The notes under the pieces were generated by a model, which was given only the letters and a program-made list of their open reading frames with translations, ran no database searches and was not told the origin of the DNA. DNA of 64,000 nt from Pseudomonas putida (GTDB taxonomy: Bacteria; Pseudomonadota; Gammaproteobacteria; Pseudomonadales; Pseudomonadaceae): assembly GCF_026625125.1 (NCBI RefSeq), contig NZ_CP113097.1, forward strand, positions 4,140,001 through 4,204,000. Reading direction: 5' to 3'. The position numbers were made by a program, and so were the translations under genes. Every line of letters starts with the position of its first letter. Positions within the stretch are counted from its first letter, which is position 1. Positions 25,859 to 34,465 of the stretch are shown here, piece after piece.

Positions 25859-28654
25859 ATGACGACCCAGTACATCAATGCCAAGGGCACGCAATTCGTG
25901 CGCGACAGCCTTGCCGGCTTTCCACGCCCGGACCGCGCGGCAGCCGACGCCATACGCCAGTGGGCCCACCAGCGCGCCATGGACCTGGACCCGGACCGCG
26001 TCGACGCAGTGACCCTCCACTACCAGTTCAACCCCAAGCTCGGCTGGATTGCGATCGTCGCGCAAAAGATGACCCTGACCCAGGCCGTTCTCTCGAACTG
26101 GCAGGGCGAGTCGGCTAACAACTGGCTGGGGGCGGCGCTCCATGCCCCATGGGCTGGCGAACTGCCCGAAGGGCCACTGACCATCGTCCAGACGCTGCGC
26201 GAGCGCGGCCTGTTCGACTACCATGCCCCCTACAGCATCTACAACGGGCTGTTCAGGCACAGCGACCAGCCGCTATACAACGCAGATACGCATGTAGCGC
26301 TGGCGGCCGAGCAATTCCAGTCGTTCGTCTGGGGCCTGGACTTGCAGGTGCAGTACAAGTCGATGCTCGACCACTACTGGGATGCCAACCTGGACCGCTA
26401 CCGTGTCAGCGCCAAGATCAACTTCATCGCCGCATGCAACAAGCAAGTCACCGAGGGCAGCCTGAGTGATGCCGGCAGACAGCTGGCCTGGCAGGCGTGC
26501 GGCGTGCAGGCTTCATCGCCGACGGCGCCCAGTGACGGCAAAACCAGCAGCAAACCGAGGCTGCGCGCCCGGTGGCTGAACGTCTATGGCTACCGCGCCA
26601 CTGACCTGCTGTGCCTGTACGACGCCGTCAGCGGCCTGGTCTTGCTCTACATTCCGGGTAACGCCTCGCCCCTGCACGAATTCAGCGACAAACAAGCCAT
26701 GCTGGACTGGTTTGCCCACCAGTGCCGCGACCCTCGCACGCGCGATGCCTTGCAGGACCACTTCGCCCTGGCCGATCGCGAAGACGGTTTGAGTTACAGC
26801 GGCCTTCACACCGCCCTATGCGGCCTGGGCAGCTACCCAGCCCCCTATCACCTCGACAGCAACCGCCCCGGTTTCACGGTGCAAGGCATCTGGCCCCCCC
26901 AGGACTACATCAACTACAAGGCCAAGGAATACAGCCCCCTGATCGAAGGCGACCTGTTCCTTTCCCTTGCCAGGCGCCAGAAGCAGCGCAGTTACCAAGA
27001 CGCACACTTCATCATCACCAGCGACAGCGAAGTGACCAAAGCCAAATGGCGCGGCTACTTGAATTCGGCAATCAACCTGCTGGCCCCCTTGGCCCTGGTG
27101 GTGCCCGAGCTCGCCCCGCTGTTCGCCCTCGGCGGCATCGCCCAGTTTGGCCTGGGGTTGGACCAGGCCATCCACGCCAAGACCGCCCAGCAAAGCGCCG
27201 AAGGCGTCAGCATGTCGGTGTTCGGGGTGCTCAATGCAGCACCGCTGGTGACTGTCGGGCTGTCCAGGGCACCGGTGCTGCTGCGCTTGAAGCGTGACGG
27301 CTTTGTGGTGCCCAGCAGGGTCAACGAACAGATCGGCTACCCCTTGAGCCCCCTCGACCCACCGCATCTGGCGCTGGCCGATGTGGCGGATTTTCTCCAG
27401 ACCACAGACCCGATTGCACCGCTGCCCGGTGGCGACGACGCTGTAGCCGGTGCCGTGGTGAGGATCCCGCGCTACGACGGTTCGGCCGACCTGCTTACGG
27501 CGATGATCGGCGGTTATCATGAGCATATGTTCTACGACATGCAGGCCGATGCCTTTGGCCTCGAGAGCGGCCTCAATGAGGTTGAGCCCACCTACTACAT
27601 CGCAGCGCCAGGCTCGCTCAATCTGGTCGAGGTGGATGCCCGAACGCGGCAGGTTACCGATCAGATGCGCATGGCGACCCTGCGTGCATTGGGCGTCGAT
27701 CTGCACCTGCCCGTCGCCCTGCCGGCCTTGCGCACCGAAGCACTGCGGCCCATCCCTAAACAGGTGATGAACCTTTGGGTGGGCGACAAGGTGATCGAGC
27801 AAAGCCTGATCGACACCATCGCCCGCAACGCCCGCACGCTGCAGAACACCCAGTATGTTCATCGCCTGTATCTTTCCAGGGCCGAGCCAGGTGCCTTCCA
27901 GGCCAACCTGCGGCTGTTGACGGCGCATGCGCCCGGGGTGGAGGTCATGCCGCTTGAGGACCAGCCGTTCTATAAACGCTTCAGCGAGAGTGCCAGCTTC
28001 GCCCAATACCAGGCGGCGATTCAAGGCAATGGTGGGGTGGCGAGCAACTTTTCGTCGGCGTCGGACGTTTTGCGCTATGCCCTGCTGGATCAGGAAGGTG
28101 GCCTGTACATGGACGTCGACGACACCCTGCTGGCGCCTGGCGAATACCCGGTGTCAATCGACGGCGCCCCCAGGGGCACGCCGGGAGAGCACTTGGATGA
28201 CGTGGTACTCGCCACCACTGAAAATGGGCTGCTGCTGCACCCGGCGGTATCCAATGAAAGATTGGGCATGAACTGCCTCTACAACGGCAGCCTGGTAGGC
28301 AGCCATGCAGATAACCCGACGCTCAGGGCAATCCTGGAGGAAATGCAGGCGCGCTTCGAGCAAGCGCCGGGCTTCTACAACAGCAGGCCCTCCCTGCACA
28401 CCGACCCGCAAGCTTTCTATGGTTATGCTCAGACGCTGAGCCGCCTCACCGGGCCGAGGTTGCTCACCGACGTGGTCGACCGGCTGTTGCCTGAGCTGGG
28501 CGTGATGCGTCAGATCATCAACCTGTATGCGTTCCCCCGCACCAACTCCTGGCAGTTCGTCAGCCTCGTGGAGTTTGAGGCAGCGCAGCGGCAGCTGCTT
28601 CCACTCAACCGCATCGCCAGGATCGGTGGATACAATTCTTGGGCCAGGCCCTGA
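25859..28654 (+). CDS. Dermonecrotic/TcdA-TcdB-type glycosyltransferase toxin, copy 2
   Basis: The 931-residue tandem paralogue of the preceding gene is colinear throughout. It has FPRPDRAAADAIRQW at the N-terminus, LLYIPGNASPLHEF, a hydrophobic segment LLAPLALVVPELAPLFALGGI, and a C-terminal glycosyltransferase with SD736VLR739 and YMD752VD754D, the same 16-residue spacing as copy 1 and TcdB. It ends NSWARP. The two copies differ extensively, so this is an old duplication with possibly different targets. ATG 25859 has AAAGG; a GTG at 25850 is in frame. The 139-bp gap 25720-25858 shows no clear terminator. Confidence 0.85.
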   Translation: MTTQYINAKGTQFVRDSLAGFPRPDRAAADAIRQWAHQRAMDLDPDRVDAVTLHYQFNPKLGWIAIVAQKMTLTQAVLSNWQGESANNWLGAALHAPWAGELPEGPLTIVQTLRERGLFDYHAPYSIYNGLFRHSDQPLYNADTHVALAAEQFQSFVWGLDLQVQYKSMLDHYWDANLDRYRVSAKINFIAACNKQVTEGSLSDAGRQLAWQACGVQASSPTAPSDGKTSSKPRLRARWLNVYGYRATDLLCLYDAVSGLVLLYIPGNASPLHEFSDKQAMLDWFAHQCRDPRTRDALQDHFALADREDGLSYSGLHTALCGLGSYPAPYHLDSNRPGFTVQGIWPPQDYINYKAKEYSPLIEGDLFLSLARRQKQRSYQDAHFIITSDSEVTKAKWRGYLNSAINLLAPLALVVPELAPLFALGGIAQFGLGLDQAIHAKTAQQSAEGVSMSVFGVLNAAPLVTVGLSRAPVLLRLKRDGFVVPSRVNEQIGYPLSPLDPPHLALADVADFLQTTDPIAPLPGGDDAVAGAVVRIPRYDGSADLLTAMIGGYHEHMFYDMQADAFGLESGLNEVEPTYYIAAPGSLNLVEVDARTRQVTDQMRMATLRALGVDLHLPVALPALRTEALRPIPKQVMNLWVGDKVIEQSLIDTIARNARTLQNTQYVHRLYLSRAEPGAFQANLRLLTAHAPGVEVMPLEDQPFYKRFSESASFAQYQAAIQGNGGVASNFSSASDVLRYALLDQEGGLYMDVDDTLLAPGEYPVSIDGAPRGTPGEHLDDVVLATTENGLLLHPAVSNERLGMNCLYNGSLVGSHADNPTLRAILEEMQARFEQAPGFYNSRPSLHTDPQAFYGYAQTLSRLTGPRLLTDVVDRLLPELGVMRQIINLYAFPRTNSWQFVSLVEFEAAQRQLLPLNRIARIGGYNSWARP

Positions 28655-28715
28655 GCGGCAGGCTCAGCAAGCACCTGCTGCCTCAGGTCCGATGCCAGCC
28701 AGGCAAGCGATTTGG

Positions 28716-28757
28716 GGCCGCTGTGCGGCCCATCGCCGGCAAGCCGGCTCCCACCGG
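28716..28757. repeat. REP element (reverse orientation)
   Basis: GGCCCATCGCCGGCAAGCC followed by GGCTCCCACCGG is the reverse complement of the P. putida REP core. It lies just behind the toxin copy 2 stop and starts the repeat-filled gap 28655-29013. Confidence 0.85.
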
Positions 28758-28760
28758 GTG

Positions 28761-28940
28761 GTGACAGTCCTTGAGGTCTGTGCTGCATATCCCACAGAGT
28801 TGAACTGTGACAATCCTTGAGGTCCGTGCTGCATCTAACACAGGGTTGGGCTGTGACAGTCCTTGAGGCCTGCGCCGTATCTCCCAAAGGGTGGAATGCC
28901 GCAGTCCTTCAGGCCTGCGCCGTACCTGTGGGAGCTGGCT
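28761..28940. repeat. Four-unit degenerate 46-bp tandem repeat
   Basis: Units begin at 28761, 28807, 28853 and about 28898 (periods 46, 46, 45), each with GTGACAGTCCTTGAGG-like sequence then a TGCGCCGTAT/TGTGCTGCAT block. The last unit runs into the next REP. The unit resembles the REP flank seen elsewhere in the window (CAGTTCTTCAGGCCCGCGC near 63980). It is not a CRISPR, as there are no unique spacers. Confidence 0.8.
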
Positions 28941-28967
28941 TGCCGGCGATGGGCTGCGCAGCAGCCC
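28928..28967. repeat. REP element (forward orientation)
   Basis: GTGGGAGCTGGCTTGCCGG followed by CGATGGGCTGCGCAGCAGCCC is a REP with its adjacent GC-rich hairpin. It is inverted relative to the REP at 28716, bracketing the tandem repeat (BIME-like). No gene is seen in 28655-29013. Confidence 0.85.
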
Positions 28968-29013
28968 TGATTACGCCTACCGACTGGCACTCACCTCAGG
29001 TCGCCTTTTCACG

Positions 29014-29409
29014 CTACTCGCCACGATGCAACTTGCTCATCAGCTCGGCCTCGGCCTGGGTCAAACCGCAGCTTTCGGTCAGCTCCGACACACTCGCCCC
29101 CATCCCTACCAGTTTTGCCGCCTGGCTGAAGGTTACATCGCTCGGGTCACGTTGCTCCAGACGCTCCAGCCGGTCTGGCAAGGTCGCCACTACCGCGCGC
29201 AGCTCATGGATGGCTTCACCCATGCGCACGGTACCGTTCTGGTAATCATCCAGGCGCTTGGCCAGGTCCTTGATGCGCTGGTCACGCACGGCATCGCCCT
29301 GGGCCTGCTGGGCGGCGAGCTCGCGCTGGCGCTTGCTGTAGTTGAGGAAAAACCACAGGCTCAGCGCCCACAACAGCGCCAGGAAGATGACAGCAACCTC
29401 GAAAATCAA
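29014..29409 (-). CDS. DUF2802 domain protein of the flagellar/chemotaxis cluster
   Basis: The 131-residue protein has an N-terminal TM helix (VAVIFLALLWALSLWFFLNY), a coiled-coil (residues ~25-85), and a C-terminal HTH-like DUF2802 region (QAAKLVGMGASVSELTESCGLTQAEAELMSKLH). It appears to start at TTG 29409, one base after the cheW stop, so it is translationally coupled. The family is regularly found after cheW in polar-flagellar clusters; its role is unknown. Confidence 0.85.
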   Translation of the reverse strand: MIFEVAVIFLALLWALSLWFFLNYSKRQRELAAQQAQGDAVRDQRIKDLAKRLDDYQNGTVRMGEAIHELRAVVATLPDRLERLEQRDPSDVTFSQAAKLVGMGASVSELTESCGLTQAEAELMSKLHRGE

Positions 29410-29410
29410 C

Positions 29411-29890
29411 TCAGATGTTCTCCAGCTCGGACCACTCTTCCTCGGTCATCATCTTGTCCAGCTCGACCAGGATCAGCAGTTCGCCATTCTTGTTGCACAC
29501 GCCCTGGATGAACTTGGCCGACTCTTCGTTCCCCACGTTCGGCGCGGTCTCGATCTCCGACTGACGCAGGTAGACCACCTCGGCCACGCTATCGACCAGG
29601 ATGCCGACCACTTGCTTGTCAGCCTCGATGATGACGATACGGGTGTTGTCGGTCACCTCGGTAGGCATCAGGCCGAAGCGCTGGCGGGTGTCGATCACCG
29701 TCACGACATTGCCGCGCAGGTTGATGATCCCCAGCACGTAGCTCGGCGCACCCGGAACCGGGGCGATCTCGGTGTAGCGCAGGACTTCCTGCACCTGCAT
29801 GACATTGATGCCGTAGGACTCGTTGTCCAGACGGAAGGTTACCCATTGCAGAATCGGATCTTCCGAACCTTGTGCAGACGACTTTTTCAT
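29411..29890 (-). CDS. cheW: Chemotaxis coupling protein CheW
   Basis: The 159-residue CheW scaffold links receptors to CheA at the pole. WVTFRLDNESYGINVMQVQEVLRY, PGAPSYVLGIINLRGNVVTVIDTRQRFGL and IVIIEADKQVVGILVDSVAEV are canonical. The start MKKSSAQGSEDP at 29890 is preferred over an upstream in-frame codon. It follows the CheW-like protein gene after 42 bp. Confidence 0.96.
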   Translation of the reverse strand: MKKSSAQGSEDPILQWVTFRLDNESYGINVMQVQEVLRYTEIAPVPGAPSYVLGIINLRGNVVTVIDTRQRFGLMPTEVTDNTRIVIIEADKQVVGILVDSVAEVVYLRQSEIETAPNVGNEESAKFIQGVCNKNGELLILVELDKMMTEEEWSELENI

Positions 29891-29932
29891 TCCCCTAGCC
29901 CTCAAAATCCGCCAATGGCGGTGTGTTCGCAG

Positions 29933-30808
29933 TTATTTGTGTTTGGTATGCAGCTGCTTGACCGCGCCACTGGCGATCAGCTCGGCCAGTTCGGCCACGT
30001 CCAGCAGCGCACACATGTGTTCGATCACCGTGCCGGCCAGCCACGGTCGCTGACCACGCTGGCTGCGCCATTTGATCTCCGACGGGTCCAGGCGCAGGGA
30101 ACGGCTGACCTGATGCACCGCCAGCCCCCATTCGTAGCCCTGAACGGAAATGACATAGTGCAAGCCCTGACGGAAATCGTCCCGGTAACGATCTGGCATG
30201 ACCCAGCGCGCCGTGTCCAGCACCTTCAGGTTGCCCGCCTGGCAGGTGAGAATGCCAAGGAACCAGTCCGGCTGGCCGAACAGCGGCGTCAGTTCCTGGC
30301 CCTCCAGGCTGTAGATCGAGCCCAGGCACACTAGCGGCACTGCCAGCGTCAGCCCGGCGACGTCGAACAGCAGGCACTCGAAGGGCTCGGCCGCCCAGGC
30401 CGGGCGACCATCGACCGTGGCCGGTGGCACAGGCGCGCTCGGCGCGGGCAGGTTGACTTCAACCAACGGCGCGACGGGCTCGGGCGCCTGAACCTGGGTC
30501 AGTACTGGAATGGCGGCTTCGGCCACCACCTTGGCCTCGACCACCGCCACCACCGGCGCTTCGACCGGCAAGACAGTCGCAAGTACCCCGGCCTGCGGTT
30601 CGGCGAAAGGCCTTGCCGGGACGCTCACTGCAGGCTTCTGGGCCTGTGGCTGCGCGTCTCGGGCCTGTTCTTCGCGCACCGCCGCGGCAAATTCGTCCCT
30701 CGCAGCCGGCAGCTCGAGATTGGTTTCAGCCTCGGTGGCTTCCTGCAGCAGGCCGTCCAGGTAAGATTGCAAGGCCAGTTGCGGCCGCGTACCCGTCTTC
30801 ACCGTCAT
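29933..30808 (-). CDS. CheW-domain protein with Pro/Ala-rich N-terminal extension
   Basis: The 291-residue protein has a low-complexity Ala/Pro/Val/Glu-rich region (residues ~40-150) followed by a CheW-like domain (PFECLLFDVAGLTLAVPLVCLGSIYSL, GILTCQAGNLKVLDTARWVMP, ISVQGYEWGLAVHQV). Its N-terminus (QLALQSYLDGLLQEA) resembles the ParP proteins that tie ParC-type ATPases to polar chemotaxis arrays. Start overlaps the parA-type gene stop (ATGA), supporting joint function. Confidence 0.85.
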   Translation of the reverse strand: MTVKTGTRPQLALQSYLDGLLQEATEAETNLELPAARDEFAAAVREEQARDAQPQAQKPAVSVPARPFAEPQAGVLATVLPVEAPVVAVVEAKVVAEAAIPVLTQVQAPEPVAPLVEVNLPAPSAPVPPATVDGRPAWAAEPFECLLFDVAGLTLAVPLVCLGSIYSLEGQELTPLFGQPDWFLGILTCQAGNLKVLDTARWVMPDRYRDDFRQGLHYVISVQGYEWGLAVHQVSRSLRLDPSEIKWRSQRGQRPWLAGTVIEHMCALLDVAELAELIASGAVKQLHTKHK

Positions 30809-31596
30809 GACGCCACCTGTACTGCAGCCTTGTAGGTGAGCAGGTGCTTGAGCAGCGCCCGGTAAGCGATCACGCCGCGGCTCTTGCCATCGAACTGTGA
30901 CGGCGTGACGCCGTTGCGGCTGGCATCGCGCAGGCGCGTATCGACCGGAATGTAGCCCTGCCACACCTGATGTTCATAGGTATCACGCAATACTTTCAGC
31001 GTACCCAGCGAAGCCTGAGTCCGGCGGTCGAACAGGGTCGGCACGATCTGGTAGGGCAAGGCCTGCTTGCGCGAACGGTTGATCATGGCCAGCGTACCGA
31101 TCATGCGCTCCAGGCCCTTGACCGCGAGAAACTCGGTCTGCACCGGGATCACCAGCTGCTGGCTGGCGGCCAGTGCGTTGACCATCAGCACCCCGAGCAG
31201 CGGGGGGCTGTCGATCAGGGCGAAGTCGAAATCCTGCCACAGTTGCGCCAGACTCTTGGCGATCACCAGCCCCAGCCCACTCTGCCCCGGAGACTGCCGC
31301 TCCAGCACCGCCAATGCGGTACTCGAAGGCAGCAGCGAGATACGCTGGTCGCTGGTCGGCAGCAGCAGCTGCCCGGGCAAGCCATCCGGCACCTGGCCCT
31401 TGTGCAGGAACAGGTCGTAACAGCTGTGCTCCAGCGCATCGGGGTTGTGCCCGAAATAGCTGGTCATCGAACCATGCGGGTCAAGGTCGACGACGACCAC
31501 GCGCTTGCCCGCCTCGGCCAGCAAACCGGCCAGGGCGATAGTGGTGGTGGTCTTGCCGACCCCGCCTTTCTGATTGGCTACTGCCCAGACTCTCAT
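30805..31596 (-). CDS. ParA/MinD-family ATPase for polar chemotaxis array localisation (ParC-type)
   Basis: The 263-residue ATPase has deviant Walker A VANQKGGVGKTTTTIAL at the very N-terminus, Walker A' DLDPHGSMTSYFG, and Walker B FALIDSPPLLGVL. Family orthologues beside cheW in Vibrio and Pseudomonas segregate chemotaxis arrays to the new pole. It is coupled with the ParP-like CheW protein downstream. Confidence 0.9.
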   Translation of the reverse strand: MRVWAVANQKGGVGKTTTTIALAGLLAEAGKRVVVVDLDPHGSMTSYFGHNPDALEHSCYDLFLHKGQVPDGLPGQLLLPTSDQRISLLPSSTALAVLERQSPGQSGLGLVIAKSLAQLWQDFDFALIDSPPLLGVLMVNALAASQQLVIPVQTEFLAVKGLERMIGTLAMINRSRKQALPYQIVPTLFDRRTQASLGTLKVLRDTYEHQVWQGYIPVDTRLRDASRNGVTPSQFDGKSRGVIAYRALLKHLLTYKAAVQVAS

Positions 31597-31625
31597 AGGA
31601 CAACTCTTGATTCATGGAGGCCGCT

Positions 31626-31665
31626 GAACCCTGTGCGATCCGGCTTTGCAGCCGCCACAGGGTTC
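31626..31665. repeat. Hairpin between motD and the parA-type gene
   Basis: Perfect 10-bp arms GAACCCTGTG / CACAGGGTTC contain an inner CGGC/GCCG pair. It sits in the 91-bp gap after motD; without a T-run it is more likely an mRNA processing or stability element than a terminator. Confidence 0.55.
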
Positions 31666-31687
31666 GCGGTGACAGAGAATTGACGAG

Positions 31688-32545
31688 TCACTGCCCCGCC
31701 GTCGCTGCTGGGGTTGCCGGTGCACTTTGTGTGCCAGCGCGGCGCAGGGCGGCGTCCGGGGTGGTATTGGCACTGCCGGAGCCCGTCAGGCTGCGGCGCA
31801 CTTCAAGGTTGCGCGAGATCACCAGCACCACCCGGCGGTTTCGCGCCCGGCCCTCTGCAGTGTCATTGCTGGCCACAGGCTGATATTCGCCATAGCCCAC
31901 CGAGGCCATGCGCGCCGGGTTGACGCCTTCCATCGCCAGCAGGCGGACAATGCTTGCCGCCCGCGCCGAAGACAGCTCCCAGTTGGTCGGGTATTGCGCG
32001 GTACGGATCGGCAGGTTGTCGGTAAAGCCCTCGACGTGCACCGGGTTGGCGAACGGTTTGAGGATGTGCGCCACCTTCTCGATGATGTCGAACGCCTGGT
32101 CGCTGGGCATGGCATCGCCACTGCCGAACAGCAGCGAGGAATTCAGCTCGATCTCCACCCACAGCTCGTTGGCGCGAATGGTCATCTGGTCGGAGCTGAT
32201 CAGGTCACCGAAGGCATCGCGCACGTCTTCACTGATGGCTTTGAGCGGGTCGACGCTGGTCTGCGCAAGGCCTGCGTCGGTCTGCTCACTGTCCTTGATC
32301 AACGGCTCGGCCGGCCTGACGCTGAGCGGTTGCTCATCGCCGATAGGGATTGGCTTCATGCTCCGCTCAGGGTCGTTGAACACCCCGAGCAGCGCTTGCG
32401 AAATGACCTTGTACTTACCCTCGTTGATCGAGGAAATCGAGTACATGACCACGAAAAAGGCGAACAGCAAGGTAATGAAGTCGGCGTACGACACCAGCCA
32501 TCGCTCGTGGTTTTCATGTTCTTCAGTATGGCGACGGCGACGCAT
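31688..32545 (-). CDS. motD: Flagellar motor stator protein MotD
   Basis: The 285-residue MotB-family protein has a single N-terminal TM helix with the proton-path aspartate (WLVSYADFITLLFAFFVVMYS, Asp22). The C-terminal OmpA peptidoglycan-binding domain includes VEGFTDNLPIRTAQYPTNW, ELSSARAASIVRLL and RARNRRVVLVI. It pairs with MotC, the second stator set in Pseudomonas, used mainly for swarming. It is 3 bp from motC. Confidence 0.94.
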   Translation of the reverse strand: MRRRRHTEEHENHERWLVSYADFITLLFAFFVVMYSISSINEGKYKVISQALLGVFNDPERSMKPIPIGDEQPLSVRPAEPLIKDSEQTDAGLAQTSVDPLKAISEDVRDAFGDLISSDQMTIRANELWVEIELNSSLLFGSGDAMPSDQAFDIIEKVAHILKPFANPVHVEGFTDNLPIRTAQYPTNWELSSARAASIVRLLAMEGVNPARMASVGYGEYQPVASNDTAEGRARNRRVVLVISRNLEVRRSLTGSGSANTTPDAALRRAGTQSAPATPAATAGQ

Positions 32546-32548
32546 AGG

Positions 32549-33289
32549 TTACTCCATGAAGCCTTGCAGCTTCAGTTCGATCGAACGCGGGTTCTCACCC
32601 TCGGCAATCGACAACAGGCCTTCTAGCAGCATTTCGCGGTAGCGCGACTGGCGCATGACGATGGCCTTGAGCTTGCTCGCGACCGGCAACAGAATCAGGT
32701 TGGCACTGGCCACGCCATAAATGGTGGCAACGAACGCCACGGCGATGCCGTTGCCCAGCTGAGACGGGTCGGCCAGGTTGCCCATCACGTGGATCAGGCC
32801 CATCACCGCACCGATGATGCCGATGGTCGGCGCGTAGCCGCCCATGCTTTCAAACACCTTGGCAGCCTGGATGTCGCGGCCTTCCTGGGTCAGGAAATCG
32901 ACTTCGAGGATACTGCGAATGGCCTCGGGCTCGGCGCCGTCGACCAGCAACTGCAAGCCTTTGCGGGCATACGGGTCGGGCTCGCCATCGGCCACACCTT
33001 CCAGGCCAAGCAGGCCTTCCTTGCGTGCGGTCAGGCTCCAGTTCACCACCTTGTCGATGCCGCCAGCCAGATCGACCCGCGGCGGGAAGATGATCCAGCG
33101 CAAGATCTGTAAGGCACGCTTGAACGATGACAACGGTGACTGCAAAAGCGCCGCCGCCAGGGTACCGCCCAGTACGATCAGGGCTGCCGGGCCATTGAGC
33201 AGCGCGCCGACATGGCCACCTTCGAGGAAGTTGCCACCGACGATGGCGACGAAGGCCAGGATCAGTCCGATCAGGCTAAGGACATCCAT
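32549..33289 (-). CDS. motC: Flagellar motor stator protein MotC
   Basis: The 246-residue MotA-family protein has four TM helices: GLILAFVAIVGGNFLEGG and GPAALIVLGGTLAAALL near the N-terminus, and IGIIGAVMGLIHVMGNL and IAVAFVATIYGVASANLILLPVA late. The cytoplasmic rotor-contact loop lies between. The ATG at 33289 shares one base with the cheB stop (TAATG). It forms a proton channel with MotD. Confidence 0.94.
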   Translation of the reverse strand: MDVLSLIGLILAFVAIVGGNFLEGGHVGALLNGPAALIVLGGTLAAALLQSPLSSFKRALQILRWIIFPPRVDLAGGIDKVVNWSLTARKEGLLGLEGVADGEPDPYARKGLQLLVDGAEPEAIRSILEVDFLTQEGRDIQAAKVFESMGGYAPTIGIIGAVMGLIHVMGNLADPSQLGNGIAVAFVATIYGVASANLILLPVASKLKAIVMRQSRYREMLLEGLLSIAEGENPRSIELKLQGFME

Positions 33290-34419
33290 TACACACACGC
33301 CTCGACCAGGTGCTTGCCAATCTCATCCAGGCTGTACACCGCATCGGCCAGGTTGGCTTTGACGATGGCCATGGGCATGCCGTAGATCACGCAACTGGCT
33401 TCATCCTGGGCCCACACGGTGCTGCCGCCCTGCTTGAGCAGGCGCGCGCCTTCACGGCCGTCGGCGCCCATGCCGGTCAGCACCACCGACAGCACCTTGT
33501 CACCGTACGACTTGGCTGCCGAACCGAAGGTGATGTCCACGCAGGGTTTGTAGTTCAAGCGCTCGTCACCGGGCAGGATCTTCACCGTGCCCCGGCCATC
33601 GATCATCATCTGCTTGCCACCGGGGGCAAGCAGGGCCAGGCCTGGGCGCAGCACGTCGCCGTCCTCGGCTTCCTTGACGCTGATCTTGCACAGCTTGTCC
33701 AGGCGCTCGGCAAACGCCTTGGTGAACGCCGCCGGCATGTGCTGGATGAGCACGATCGGAGCCGGGAACCCGGCAGGCAATTGCGTCAGTACCCGCTGCA
33801 GCGCGACCGGGCCACCGGTCGATGTGCCGATAGCCACCAGTTTGTAGGGCTTGCGCTTGGGCGCGGGCGAATGGCTTGACGCCGGTGCAGCCGCCGCTCG
33901 GGCAGGCGCCACGCTGCGTGTGGACGCCGTGCTGGCCAGGCTGCTGGCGGGGGCGTGCGCCACGCTGGCAGGTGCCGGCGCAGGCGCCGCTGCGGTGCTT
34001 GGGTAACCACCGAAACGACGGTTGCTGCGCGAAAGGGTGTGCACCTTCTCGCACAGCATCTGCTTGACCTTCTCCGGGTTGCGCGAGATGTCCTCGAAGT
34101 TCTTCGGCAGGTAATCCACCGCACCGGCATCCAGCGCGTCGAGGGTCACACGGGCGCCTTCGTGGGTCAGCGAGGAGAACATCAACACCGGTGTCGGGCA
34201 GCGCTGCATGATGTGCCGCACGGCGGTGATGCCATCCATCATGGGCATTTCGTAGTCCATGGTGATGACATCGGGCTTGAGCGCCAGCGCCTGGTCGATC
34301 GCTTCCCTACCGTTGGTCGCGGTACCGACGACCTGGATCGTCGGGTCCGCCGAGAGGATTTCCGAGACGCGGCGGCGGAAGAAACCCGAATCATCCACCA
34401 CCAGGACCTTGACTGCCAT
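33289..34419 (-). CDS. cheB: Chemotaxis protein-glutamate methylesterase CheB
   Basis: The 376-residue protein has a receiver domain ([13 protein letters not shown]; phospho-Asp in [14 protein letters not shown]). A Pro/Ala/Ser linker (residues ~145-190) leads to a methylesterase domain with catalytic Ser ([12 protein letters not shown]), His ([10 protein letters not shown]) and Asp ([11 protein letters not shown]). It demethylates and deamidates receptors for adaptation. Start at 34419 has GGAG; a longer frame start at 34425 is less likely. Confidence 0.97.
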   Translation of the reverse strand: MAVKVLVVDDSGFFRRRVSEILSADPTIQVVGTATNGREAIDQALALKPDVITMDYEMPMMDGITAVRHIMQRCPTPVLMFSSLTHEGARVTLDALDAGAVDYLPKNFEDISRNPEKVKQMLCEKVHTLSRSNRRFGGYPSTAAAPAPAPASVAHAPASSLASTASTRSVAPARAAAAPASSHSPAPKRKPYKLVAIGTSTGGPVALQRVLTQLPAGFPAPIVLIQHMPAAFTKAFAERLDKLCKISVKEAEDGDVLRPGLALLAPGGKQMMIDGRGTVKILPGDERLNYKPCVDITFGSAAKSYGDKVLSVVLTGMGADGREGARLLKQGGSTVWAQDEASCVIYGMPMAIVKANLADAVYSLDEIGKHLVEACV

Positions 34420-34432
34420 AAACACTCCATTA

Positions 34433-34461
34433 GGTGGCGCAGCCCCGCAGGGCGCGCCACC
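34433..34461. repeat. Hairpin between cheA and cheB
   Basis: GGTGGCGC and GCGCCACC form a perfect 8-bp stem around a GC-rich loop in the 46-bp cheA-cheB gap. It may adjust the cheB:cheA mRNA ratio. There is no T-run. Confidence 0.5.
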
Positions 34462-34465
34462 GAAA

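Noticed and set aside
28761-28940. Possible CRISPR array
   Set aside because: Repeats are contiguous 45-46-bp degenerate tandem units without unique spacers, REP-related, and no cas genes are nearby.
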